Part shown: piece by piece, positions 1 through 8,779 of the stretch | Layout of the letters: every line of letters begins with the position of its first letter | Numbering within the stretch: position 1 is the stretch's first letter | From: Coptodactyla brooksi | Taxonomy: Eukaryota; Arthropoda; Insecta; Coleoptera; Scarabaeidae | DNA: 20,681 nt | Direction of reading: 5' to 3' | Assembly: GCA_033557675.1 (NCBI GenBank) | Contig: JAWQRM010000651.1 | Location: 1-20,681 of the forward strand | The notes under the pieces: generated by a model | What the model saw: the letters and a program-made list of their open reading frames with translations, nothing else | Told to the model about the DNA's origin: nothing | Database searches by the model: none | Program-made: the position numbers and the translations under genes

Positions 1-608
1 ATTGTAAATTTTCTTTTGAGGAGCAGATCACCTAATTTTTTGAACATGAAAAAATTATCGTACATAATATTTTGCCCCGTGAGTTCATGTGTTAGGTCTA
101 AAACTATTCGCATCCCTTGTTTTTTTCTGGTGCTTCACCCAGGCATTTTCCCGCACAAACTTGAGCTTTCATGACATAGGAACTACCACTGTCACAAAGA
201 GTCCGTATTTTGATGCCATATTTTGCTGGCTTACTGGGAATATACTGTTTGAAAAGACAGAGTCTTCTGAAGTCAATAAATTGTTCGTCAACAGTAACAT
301 TATCGCCTACATTGTACGATTTAGGCATAATTTCTATCCTCTTATCCCGAAACTCTCATATAGGGGCTAATTTGTCACTTGCACCCCTTTGATGACGATC
401 GACCTTATTATCAAAACATAATAGCGTGATATTCAATAAAAAAAAACGTTCAACGACATCGTTGCACGAAAAATAGATCTAACTTTTTGTTGCCGTGTGA
501 TTTATAAGCTCCTGCCAACCACAATAATCCTACATATGCTTGTATTGTAGTATTATCCAGATCTTCCCAAGCGCATTCGTACACTCTCCTACCTTCAATG
601 TTGCTCAT
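1..608 (-). pseudogene. piggyBac transposase remnant (DDE_Tnp_1_7 type)
   Basis: From an ATG near 608 the minus strand reads MSNIEGRRVYECAWEDLD and then IQAYVGLLWLAGAYKSHG, typical of the N-terminal part of the piggyBac transposase catalytic domain. Frameshifts and stops follow near 350-470, where pieces such as RFDNKVDR and SDKLAPI still show. The open stretch at 104-328 carries NVTVDEQFIDFR and QYIPSKPAKYGIKI, the best-known conserved block; VTVDEQ includes one of the catalytic Asp residues of the family. At 1-100 the pieces VLDLTHELTGQNIMYDNFF and LLLKRKFT correspond to the next conserved block (CDNFFTS and LLKRK in relatives). The C-terminal Cys-rich region is beyond the edge. There is no intact reading frame, so I call it a pseudogene. 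Confidence 0.88.
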
Positions 609-766
609 TTTCAACACATTATTTTCAACTATTTGGCAATATTATACTTTAGGCATCAACAAACAATGTCACAAAATCTTGGAAACAAATAATGAAAGAT
701 GACAAAGTTATAGAACCTGAAACCCCGTTTCGGGTCATATTGACCCGAGGAACACAGCAAGGTTAA
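1..766 (-). mobile_element. piggyBac-like DNA transposon, 5' part, decayed and cut by the window edge
   Basis: Read on the minus strand, the element begins at a TTAA (763-766), the target site of piggyBac elements, followed by a CCTTGCTGTGTTCC terminus. It then has a 17-bp palindrome at 731-747 (CGGGTCA core), a subterminal arrangement often seen near piggyBac ends. Transposase-like coding sequence starts about 120 bp inside and runs off the left edge, so the opposite terminus lies outside the window. The family assignment rests on the protein similarity together with the TTAA end. Stops and frameshifts show that the copy is dead. Confidence 0.85.
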
Positions 767-1199
767 AATCGCTTCAAGCATTGTAGTCAATCTTTCAATT
801 CTTAATTTTGTAATTCACATTGTTAAATGGATTGATTCCTATTGATCAAATCCTCAATAATTGGATTCATTAATGATCTAGTAAAGAAACTAATTTGCAA
901 TTGTTTAGCTTTCTGCACATTTATTAATTGCAATTTGATTGCTGTTTCGATATTATACTTTTTCATTGACCGGATGAACTGCGCGAAGGAATGTTGATTG
1001 GTTTAAAATTAATTAATTCAATTACCGACATAGTCGTGTTTTGTACATTTGATACGGTGTATAATAAGAGCGTCAGTGATTCAATGTGAACACTTAATGT
1101 ACATTTACTTACGTTAAAAAATATTTATTTAAAAATGTTTAGGATTAACAAACGTCAGGCAGAAAACTATAAACACAATTTATTTGCATTCCTCGTGTA
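767..1199. other. AT-rich non-coding stretch
   Basis: I see no gene, RNA or clear repeat here. The piggyBac insertion ends on one side and a piggyBac-type MITE begins on the other. If the downstream Serrate exon is the second exon, this is host intronic sequence. Confidence 0.5.
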
Positions 1200-1367
1200 T
1201 TAACCCTTAACGATCGATAATTATTTTTGTAATATAATATTTTGCTATTATATTTGATTTAATAAAATTAATTCTGGTAATAATGCTATACATGCTTCCT
1301 AAGTCTTTTAATTTTTAAGGAATTTAGCATACGTCTCTTCAGCGGAGCCTCGACCGTTAAGGGTTAA
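1200..1367. mobile_element. piggyBac-type MITE, 160 bp plus TTAA duplications
   Basis: TTAA at 1200-1203 and at 1364-1367 flank a 160-bp sequence that starts with CCCTTAACGATCGA and ends, read from the other side, with CCCTTAACGGTCGA (13 of 14 bases identical). The TTAA target duplication, the CCC...GGG ends and the lack of coding capacity are the hallmarks of a non-autonomous piggyBac-type MITE. Its termini differ from those of the piggyBac relic at the left edge, so a different autonomous partner is implied. The interior is AT-rich and featureless. Confidence 0.78.
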
Positions 1368-2020
1368 AAACTACTCAATAGATGGTGCGAGTGTAAGTTA
1401 ACCTATGTCAAGAAATGGACTAACTCAGAATGCATCGAATTGATATTACTCTTAATCGTCGAGAATTGATTCGTAGTGTCTCTTGTGCTATCAACATTCC
1501 TAAGTCAACAACAATTTTTGGTGTTTTAAGCGACGAAAAGATTTTGAACGTGTTCTATGGTTAAATCAGCTAGTCAACAAGTAGTCAGCTTTTGACAACA
1601 TTTCAGCAATTAGTCAGCTTTTGTCAATATTTTGGTTGTCAAAAGTGACACCGGACAGAAATTTTCGAGATTTCCATAATTATGTTTACATTTATGAGAA
1701 ATGGTTTTCCTTAACGCAAACCAAACGTTTTTATTGCATAATGTTAAATGAAGAAGAATCTCATGGGAAATGCAAAAGGCTTTATCTATAAACAATGGTG
1801 ATGTTTATGCCTCGTATGGTGACCTCGTTATAATGCACATGAAAAGCATTTTTTATGGAAAAAAGGCCTTTTAAAGAATAGTATGGTCTTTTGTTTATCA
1901 CATTTACGAAGCCCGATAAGTAGTGTTAAGATAACAATGACAACAAAAAATGTTAGTCATCTTCCTGTTTTCGTTCGGGTTGCGAACAGAAAAAACAAGA
2001 GAATAATTTTTCAAAGAACA
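1368..2020. other. AT-rich non-coding stretch with a short direct repeat
   Basis: The only structure seen is a 17-bp near-identical direct repeat (TAGTCAGCTTTTGaCAA and the same with t) at 1582-1598 and 1611-1627. A related inverted fragment (TTGTCAAAAG) follows near 1637. No coding signal is visible. Confidence 0.45.
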
Positions 2021-2204
2021 GGAGGACTCCTGCATAGCTCAGTGGTAAGAGCATCTGGCATGATTGCAGAGATCGCAGGTTCCAATCCTTCTCAGCGGTC
2101 AATGTTTCTCTTGTTCAATTAAGGTAATTAATTACTTAAAATTAATTAAAATTACTTAAAATTAATTAAAATTACTTAAAATTAATTAAAATTACTTAAA
2201 ATTA
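2021..2204 (+). repeat. Candidate tRNA-derived SINE: tRNA-like head with AT tandem tail
   Basis: The stretch 2028-2098 has the length and layout of a tRNA. An A-box-like TAGCTCAGTGG lies at 2035-2045. The D-stem GCTC/GAGC is perfect (2037-2040 with 2049-2052). An anticodon-like arm TCTG/CAGA follows, then a B-box-like GGTTCCAATCC at 2078-2088. It departs from a working tRNA: the acceptor arms pair poorly, base 33 is A instead of T, and the TTCCAAT loop has C where tRNAs have a purine. After about 30 bp it runs into an AT-rich tandem array. A polymerase III promoter-like head and a simple-repeat tail suggest a SINE; a decayed tRNA gene is the alternative. Confidence 0.5.
2131..2204 (+). repeat. 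20-bp tandem repeat, about 3.5 copies
   Basis: The unit ATTACTTAAAATTAATTAAA repeats head to tail without change from 2131 to 2200, then decays. Each unit is itself two near-identical 10-mers. It directly follows the tRNA-like sequence and may be its tail. Confidence 0.9.
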
Positions 2205-2403
2205 CAAGTATTTGAATATAAGGTCTAGAAGCTGCGTGTTTGTGTGTGTGCTATAATAGAATGAGTATTTTGGTATTACTGTGTCAGTTATTTTTCGAAT
2301 AACTGACTCGATTTGTTTTTGTTTAGGTAATTAATGTCGTCCATACATGTTTCCTATAGATTCGTGTTTTTTGAAACTATTTAAACCTAGTGCTCTTGGA
2401 AAT
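2205..2403. other. Short spacer with a GT-rich tract
   Basis: Only a small GT-rich run near 2234-2250 is visible. Confidence 0.4.
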
Positions 2404-3098
2404 ATATGTATATGGAGAAGATGTATTGACGGAATGCTGATGTCATAAGATTCAAGTATCCAAAATTTTTGGGAGCTCTTTTCAAAATTTTTGGGAGAAT
2501 ACCACGATAAATTCTAAAGTGCACTGTCATCCAATTGGACACATACATGATTTTTTGCAAACTGGTTTGCAACATTTTTTGCAAAAATTTGAAAAATGTT
2601 TGCACGTTTGCAAAATTTTTGGGAGCTCTTTTCAAACTTTTTGGGAGAATACCACGATCAATTCTAATGAAAGTATACTGTCATCAACTGGGCAAGTAAA
2701 GTGCATAGTTTTTTTGCAAACTGCTTTGCAACATTTTTTGCAAAAGCTTGCAAACATTTTTGCAACTTTGCAAAATTTTTGGGAGGTCTTTCCAAAATTT
2801 TTGAGAGAATATCACGATCAATTGTAATTTTCAAAATTTAAATTCCGAAGTGTATTGTCATCAACTGGACAAATCGGAACTCAGAACATGTCAGAACAGG
2901 TCATGATGGATCAATAGAAAAGGTATGGTGTTCCACCAAGATAATGTGAGACCGCATACCAGTTATTACTTGTTTCGACCTCTACAATTGTTTTTTTGGA
3001 CGGAAAAACCTTTACTTCAAATGAAACCGTCAAAAATGACTTGAATCAGTGTGTTGGACCAAAATGGTGAATATGTAATTACTTTCCAAACAACCTAA
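2404..3098 (+). mobile_element. Rearranged mariner copy A, 5'-truncated, with internal tandem array
   Basis: On the plus strand the copy opens with sequence coding VYGEDVLTEC, the N-terminal helix-turn-helix region of a DD34D mariner transposase. It passes at once into tandem units (2461-2872) and continues with a decayed C-terminal half: the 'gtgttccaccaagataatgtgagaccgcat' part corresponds to the VFHQDNARPH region, and the end to WTKMVNM. The 3' terminal repeat is at about 3076-3098 (ACTTTCCAAACAACCTAA), followed by a TA at 3099-3100. This is the inverse of the left terminus of copy B. The first terminus and the start of the gene are missing. Confidence 0.82.
2461..2872 (+). repeat. Transposase-junction tandem array in mariner copy A
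   Basis: Three units start at 2461, 2611 and 2771 (150 bp, 160 bp and a partial unit). Each begins CAAAATTTTTGGGAG, which recurs about 22-23 bp later in most units, then gives the ENTTINS and CHQL-like coding sequence. In the first two units a stretch of TTTGCAA-rich sequence with a TTTGCAAACTGGTTTGCAA-like core follows. The core matches the NWFA-coding region of the same transposase. A reading frame stays open across the array (2519-2827), which probably follows from the unit length and repetition rather than from selection. Confidence 0.85.
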
Positions 3099-3100
3099 TA

Positions 3101-4009
3101 TAATATTCGCATTATACTACAGTACAGCAGATGTAAAATGAGCGCATTATATTATTCTTAGAATGATGATTTTCAATTACTATAAGTACTATTTAAGAAA
3201 GATGTATGTTATGGGTATGGCACCACTGTTGTTACGTATATATTTTGGAAAGTAACCGGAAAAACATGGTACACCCTTCAAATGCAGTTATTCAAGACAA
3301 ACAGGTAGAAACTTGTTTTCAACTTCAGTTAAAATGTTTTTAATGACGTATAATGAGTTTGTTGCTATTATTTTGCTCAAACAATCATCAGTTCATCTGA
3401 TTTTATTTAACCCTATTTATTTTATAGTGTAACCCTAAACATATATCGAGCATCAGCATTAGCATTTATATCATGTTTATTACATCTCAAAATTAAAAAA
3501 AAATCTATCGTTGCAAATAACTGTAAGAAGGAAATCCTAATTCAAATCCTTAAAGTGTGCTGAAGGCTAAAAGACAGTTAGAATCTGTGACCCGTTTATA
3601 AATTATAATAATTTAGAAGTCGTTATTGTATAACGATTCCTTTATAGTCACTTAGTGTTTACGAGGGAACATTTTTTGTTTGCTATGGAAATCAACTATT
3701 TTATAATTTTGATATTCGTTATATAAGAACATAACATCTCGTTTGTTGGGATCATTAAGATTTTTAATTGTATGCTATGTAATGGCTTTTTAGTTTCACC
3801 TGTTGAATGGTAGAAATAAAATATCTTCAACTGTTTATATTTTAAGCTAATTAATAATTGAAAAGTATGTAATTTAAATCTGAAATGCTAATAATACCAT
3901 CTTCCGCGTCTACACAAGGGCTTTGTTAGAGTATATCCATGTATTTCCTTCATAAAGGAAACGTTAACATCTTTTGAATGTCCGTATCCTCTGCAGTAGT
4001 CCAATAACA
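3101..4009. other. AT-rich non-coding stretch
   Basis: No coding sequence, RNA gene or repeat family recognised. Confidence 0.45.
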
Positions 4010-4390
4010 TTAATCAAATCTAGATTTACTATTACCGTGGGCAACGAGAGAGCAGAGACCCCGGGTATACGCACACTATATCCTAATTGAAGCACTCCAC
4101 CGTTTGGCAGATGTTTCAGTGAGGTTATGCACCTCCCGGTTGTGAGAGTCACGTGACCCTGAACTAATCTCTGCGCCCACTGGGAAACACTTGGAGTAAT
4201 CCCAATCTATCTAGAAGTCCTCAAGAGTCCCAACGCCAGAGCGACAAACAAAAATTTGGAAACTACTACTCTAAATACGGCCTCAGAAGGTTCTCACGGT
4301 TTATCTCTACATTTTTTTACCGGAACGCGATTACTCAAGTATCCAGGAGCGGCGATGGAGGAGGGGACGGTTGATACAGAGGAGTGCTTT
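4010..4390. other. Unassigned GC-richer island
   Basis: This block is visibly richer in G and C than its flanks and holds words such as AGACCCCGGG and GAGGAGGGGACGG. A 62-codon minus-strand frame (3964-4152) overlaps it, but the translation shows no family I recognise. It could be a decayed mobile element or conserved non-coding DNA. Confidence 0.4.
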
Positions 4391-4984
4391 GGATACTAAA
4401 TTAAATAGCGTACGGAAGCTAAAGATGTTTTTTCCCCTTTTGACTTTATAAAGAATATTGCTCAATACCTGCTGTTGTAAAGTAAAGATACTTGGGGAAT
4501 AAAAGTCAGATAAGTTATTTTAACAGAATCTGTTTGTTTTTAAAGTGGTTGTTGTCAAATCTGGTTAGGTTATTTTATTTAAAAAATCCTTCGTTCTCGA
4601 AACAATTGTATATACTCCACATATGTTTTGGTTTATCTACTAAACCTTTTTCAGGAGAATGAAAAGTAATCTGTATGACTTATATACTTAATTCCTACCC
4701 TAATTACTTCTTAATACTATTCCAACTAGCGCCAAATAATTAAATTTTAATTACCTTATTCTTTTATCCACCAGGTGCAAAACTATGGCTTTTTTATTTT
4801 TAAAAATGTCTAGGCTGCGTCATGTTGGTTATTTGTATTAACTTGTTTAATCGATTTTATTTTATCATCTATTCGAGGATTTAGGTTGATTATGTGGGCA
4901 ACCATGCCAGATTTCTCTGGTCTAAGACCTTTAAAGTGAGCACTTTTGAGTACTTAATTTTAAAGGTTACCTAAATTTCAAATG
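4391..4984. other. AT-rich non-coding stretch
   Basis: Nothing recognised; ends at the TA (4985-4986) that flanks mariner copy B. Confidence 0.45.
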
Positions 4985-5068
4985 TATTAGGTTGTTTGGA
5001 AAGTAATTTCAATTTTCTTAGTAAAAATGAAAGGCACTTTTCTTAGTGAGTATAAATATTTTATCTAA

Positions 5069-5533
5069 CTACATATTCACCATTTTGGTCCAATACCTTT
5101 GCCATCTTTCTGACAGTAGCATGATTTCATGCTCATAAAATTTCTGATCCTTGCTGACTAAAAACTGATCCAAGTCAATTTTGACGGATTCATTTGAAGT
5201 AAAGGTTTTGCCGTCCACAAAAATTAGTAGAGACCGAAACAGGTAATAATCGGAAGGTGTCAGATCTAGAGAATATGATAGGTGTGGTAGTATATTCCAT
5301 CCAAGCTGTAAAAGCTCTTGACAAGTTACCAAACTGGTATGCAGTCTCGCGTTATCTTTGTGGAACACTATACCTTTTCTATTAATCAGTTCTAGTCTTT
5401 GATGTTTGAGTAAATCATGCAATTTGTCCAGTTGATGACAGACAGCATACTTTAGAATTGATCGTGGTATTCTCTCGAAAATTTTGGAAAGAGTTCCCAA
5501 CAATTTTGCAAATATGCAAAAAATTTTGTACAT
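5069..5533 (-). pseudogene. Mariner (DD34D) transposase, C-terminal half
   Basis: This 154-codon open stretch begins inside the tandem array: its first 30 or so residues are array-derived. From VCHQLDKLHD (residues 31-40) on it is a clean mariner transposase C-terminus. Two catalytic Asp residues are present: D60 in HKDNARLH and D95 in LTPSDYYLF. There are 34 residues between them, the DD34D spacing of mariner proper. It ends in RWQRYWTKMVNM, a normal mariner C-terminus. The first catalytic Asp and the central domain are gone. A 4-bp microduplication at the start of the C-terminal part (around 5442) shifts the frame relative to the array. It cannot make an active enzyme. Confidence 0.88.
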
Positions 5534-5845
5534 TAAAAATGTTGCAAACCAATTTGCAGAGAATCATGCAATTTATTTATCTAGTTGATGACAGTATACT
5601 TTAGAACTGATCGTTCTGCAAATTTTGCAAAAAAATTTTGCAAATTTGCAAAATATTATGCAAACTTTTGCAAGAAAATTTGCAAACCCATTTGCAAAAT
5701 ATCATGCAATTTGTCCAGTTAATGACAGTACAGTTTAGAATTGATCATGATATTCTCCCAAAAATGTTGAAAAGAGCTCCCAAAAATTTTGCAAACCTAC
5801 AAAAAATGTTGCAAACTTTTGCAAGAAAAATTGCAAACCAGTTTT
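5440..5845 (-). repeat. Transposase-junction tandem array in mariner copy B
   Basis: Three units of roughly 130-140 bp are separated by returns of the ATCATGCAATTT-GTCCAGTTGATGACAG-type sequence, near 5410-5445, 5560-5600 and 5700-5735. Between them lie TTTGCAAA-rich stretches and, in two units, the CTCCCAAAAATTTTG-type pair. The middle unit lacks most of the CTCCCAAAA part. The rightmost unit runs directly into the NWFA-coding sequence of the N-terminal piece. Confidence 0.83.
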
Positions 5846-5960
5846 GACACTGGCATTCTGTCAATACATCTTCTCCATACACATCGACTAATTCTTTTCT
5901 CGATTGAACGGCATTTTCACTTTTTTTGTAATAAAAAAGCACTCCATGTTTCATAAGACA
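5820..5960 (-). pseudogene. Mariner transposase, N-terminal piece
   Basis: The minus strand reads LMKHGVLFYYKKSENA, then VYGEDVLTECQCQNWFAIF, the helix-turn-helix DNA-binding N-terminus of a mariner transposase (VYGE and QNWF are typical). At NWFA the frame passes into the TTTGCAA-rich array. About 180 residues of the normal protein, including the first catalytic Asp, are missing between this piece and the C-terminal half. Confidence 0.82.
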
Positions 5961-6083
5961 AAGAGAAAACAATTGCACAGAACCGAACAAAACATTTTCA
6001 CACGTAAACTTTGCAATGTCAGCTGTCAGAATATATAATGCATATACAATTTAGAATGAAGTTGGCAGATTAAAATACAACTA

Positions 6084-7689
6084 ACTACTAAGATATGCGT
6101 TCTTATCTTGTATAATATACAAGTTTTTGCATGTATATGTGATAACTATCACGGTATTTTCAGTTTTATAAATTTTACTCGTAGAGGTCTACAAAGACCT
6201 GTATTTCTTATTATCATCATTTTTATTGTTTTCAAAAGTAAACGTTTGTAAAGTAATGAAAATCTTGCTGGAGATAACACTATGCTAAAGAAAGCTATGC
6301 CAGCGTGGTTATACTTTCTCTTTTAGAGAAATATATTCGTGTTGGCTCTCTGTCAATGCTTTGGAATCCTAAGTGTTATTGTGATAACACTTCTCATTCT
6401 TGTATTACAGAGATTATTTCGTCGTAACTTCAAACAATAGTTTTCGATATTCATTATTATTAGATTTAATAGACAAACATTTTGTTATATTTATATAAAA
6501 TAATGTATTATTATATTTCCTTTTTATTTAAGATTGTTAATATTTAGAAGAGAGATTGCAAACTACTTTTTATTACTCTAATTCATTTTCTGACTTTTTT
6601 TTTGTTATACTGACTCTTTTGAGCCTAAAAAACAATTAATTGATTACATATATTAAACGTTTAAGTATTTTCTAGTGTTAGTGCAATTCTAGTGTTACGT
6701 GTTAATGGTTAATGCAATTAATGTGAGACGTACCCTTTTTTAATACCCCCTTTTTATTATCTCTAATATATCAGGATTTTTTGGTGGCTTCTTTTGCAAG
6801 TACAACACTAAAGAAGGTTATGTTTAAAAAAAGGGAATAATATTAAACTTTGATAAATTGTACAAACGTTACAGAAGTTACTTAATTAAGATGATTTAGA
6901 ATTGACGACAACAGTTCAAATTTACCACCAACTGCAATTTTCTGAAAACTGAACGAACAAAAACTGTATTACAAATTCACTTGTAACATACAACTGCTCA
7001 CACATTGTTAATTGGTACGTTGTCACTTGTTCTAATCTTTTTTAGTAAGTTTATTAGCGTGCTGTTGAAGATTGTAACAATGTATAACATTTTGTATCGC
7101 CCGTCTCTGATCTGTTTGTTTTCACTGCAAACGAACTGTGGAAGCTGACGTACCGACTTCTCTTATGGAAGTCAATATCGCTTTGTCCTATTAAATTTTT
7201 ATATTGTCTAAGAAGTCGAAAACTGAATACTTGTTTGGTTCTGTTGTATTTTCATTTATTAACTGAATTTCTTGAACACTTTGATGTGCACATTTGTCTC
7301 ACTGTTATGACAACATTATCCATATTATTTAAGTTTTATTTTCTGTCTTGTGTGGCTCACAAAAAGTCTTTTGTTTCCGAAAGAAAATAATCACATCTTA
7401 AATATTGAATTGAGATTGTTTATTTCAAAGTTTTCTAAACGATTTGAATACCATACGTGCAAATTAAGTTTTTACTCTAGGTAGAAACAGAAAAGCTGTA
7501 CATAATTTACAAAGTAAAGAAAAGCGTAGAAGATTTATAGTGTTTATTTCTAGGGATGGTATTTAATTTGTTACGTTAATTCCTGAGTTATTTACATTGC
7601 TTCCCATCGTATTGAGTAGAGGAAACTGAACTGCAATAATATACCGTTAGCGAACATTTCTAGTAATCGGATTAATTCCAATATATTAT
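6084..7689. other. AT-rich non-coding stretch
   Basis: No gene or repeat family recognised over 1.6 kb. There are only minor features, such as a short inverted repeat (GAGGTCT/AGACCT) near 6184-6202. Confidence 0.45.
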
Positions 7690-8350
7690 TATATTTCTCG
7701 GAAGAAATTAGTGTCGTCGGTTGCGCCTGATCTTTCGTAATAAAAACGGTTTTCTATAAATCTACTTTTCAAAATTCGCAACGGTTGTCATTCGCGGAGT
7801 TTTTCGACGTGTATCAGAGCGGGATTTCGAAACTTTTAGGAGAAACCTTATAGAAAGGATTTGATCTTAACGGTCTTGGTAATAATGAATCAAGTACCAT
7901 TTATTATATTTTTATTACGGTAAGTTTTTTTTCAGAAATCCGGCGCAAAGCGTTTATATAAGTTAAGGACGGAAACATTTTCAAAGTTTCGTGGTCTATT
8001 ATACCTAATTAGAGGTCTATAGGTGGTCTGCTAAGGGGGAAAAGAAGGATCTTTTTGAAAGTGGCACGAGATGAGAGACAAACGCGTGGGAAAATTCGTT
8101 AAAATTGCACAACGCGAGTTTTTATTTTCTAGAACTGTTTCCGTCGAATCATTCGCCCTGAATGCTAAACAGGCCTTGGATGTTACCGAAGTCAATAAAT
8201 AGAATGAGGAAGGACGAACGCAAGTAACGTAACTGATCGACCGGGCGAGACATATTGTTCTCTCGGCAAGAAGCAAGATCGAATCGCTCAACACGCGATG
8301 CAAACGTTCCTTGAATACAAAACGAGCAATAGTATTTTGACGAGTTTCGG
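7690..8350. other. GC/CpG-richer non-coding block, possible regulatory or 5' exon sequence
   Basis: The block is richer in CpG than its surroundings. It contains a short plus-strand frame MNQVPFIIFLL from 7885 that ends at a consensus donor GTAAGT (7920-7925), and a 90-codon minus-strand frame (8031-8303) that I do not recognise. It may be a conserved non-coding element or an untranslated exon. Nothing in the sequence decides between these. Confidence 0.35.
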
Positions 8351-8779
8351 TTAAGTCACATGAACTCTGAAATTATGTAGTTTCTATTCTATTTTTGATT
8401 TAACGATAGAATACTGATTGTTAGAGTTGTTGGGAATAGTAAATCGATAGCGATTATTCTGTATTTGAGTAAATCTATATTATGAGGTTAAATAACAGTG
8501 GATCAGTGGTTCGTGCACCTTCGTTTACTGGGAAAGTTTTTAAAATTTGTGTGAAGATTTTTAACGGGTCATGTAATGGTTTAGTTTTCAATTCTCCAGT
8601 GCTATCGATACGCAGTAGGACAATTAAATAACAGGAATTTTAATTTAAATCCAGCCATCTATCGAAGATTTGTATCATTATAAAGACACAAGACACCTCT
8701 TTTGAACGCACCAAGCTAATCGGATGACAAGTTACAAAGTTACAGCCATTTGAATGACGATAAGAATTGTGTTGATGTC
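8351..8779. other. AT-rich non-coding stretch
   Basis: Nothing recognised. Confidence 0.4.

Larger units (their letters stand above)
4987..6083 (-). mobile_element. Rearranged mariner copy B with internal tandem array
   Basis: The left terminus TTAGGTTGTTTGGAAAG starts at 4987 after a TA. Running on the minus strand from the right, the copy has a 5' leader that matches copy C (about 5995-6083), an N-terminal transposase piece, a three-unit tandem array (about 5440-5845) and a C-terminal half. The right terminal inverted repeat present in copy C is absent; the match between the two copies fades near 6083. This is the longest and best preserved of the three related copies in its coding parts. 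Confidence 0.85.

Noticed and set aside
2028..2098. A functional tRNA gene
   Set aside because: The acceptor arms do not pair, base 33 is not T, and the T loop lacks the usual purine. Only the promoter-like boxes and the D and partial anticodon arms fit.
2519..2827. A 102-codon protein gene on the plus strand
   Set aside because: It lies wholly in the mariner junction array; the open frame follows from the repeat and encodes repeated transposase scraps.
2461..2872. A CRISPR-like array
   Set aside because: The units are near-complete tandem duplications without unique spacers, in an insect-type genome, and derive from a transposase gene.
7885..7919. First coding exon of Serrate
   Set aside because: It ends in phase 2, while the Serrate exon at 17061 must be entered in phase 0; direct splicing would break the frame.
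8031..8303. A 90-codon minus-strand gene
   Set aside because: No recognisable domain, no good context, and the length is within what chance gives in a GC-richer block.
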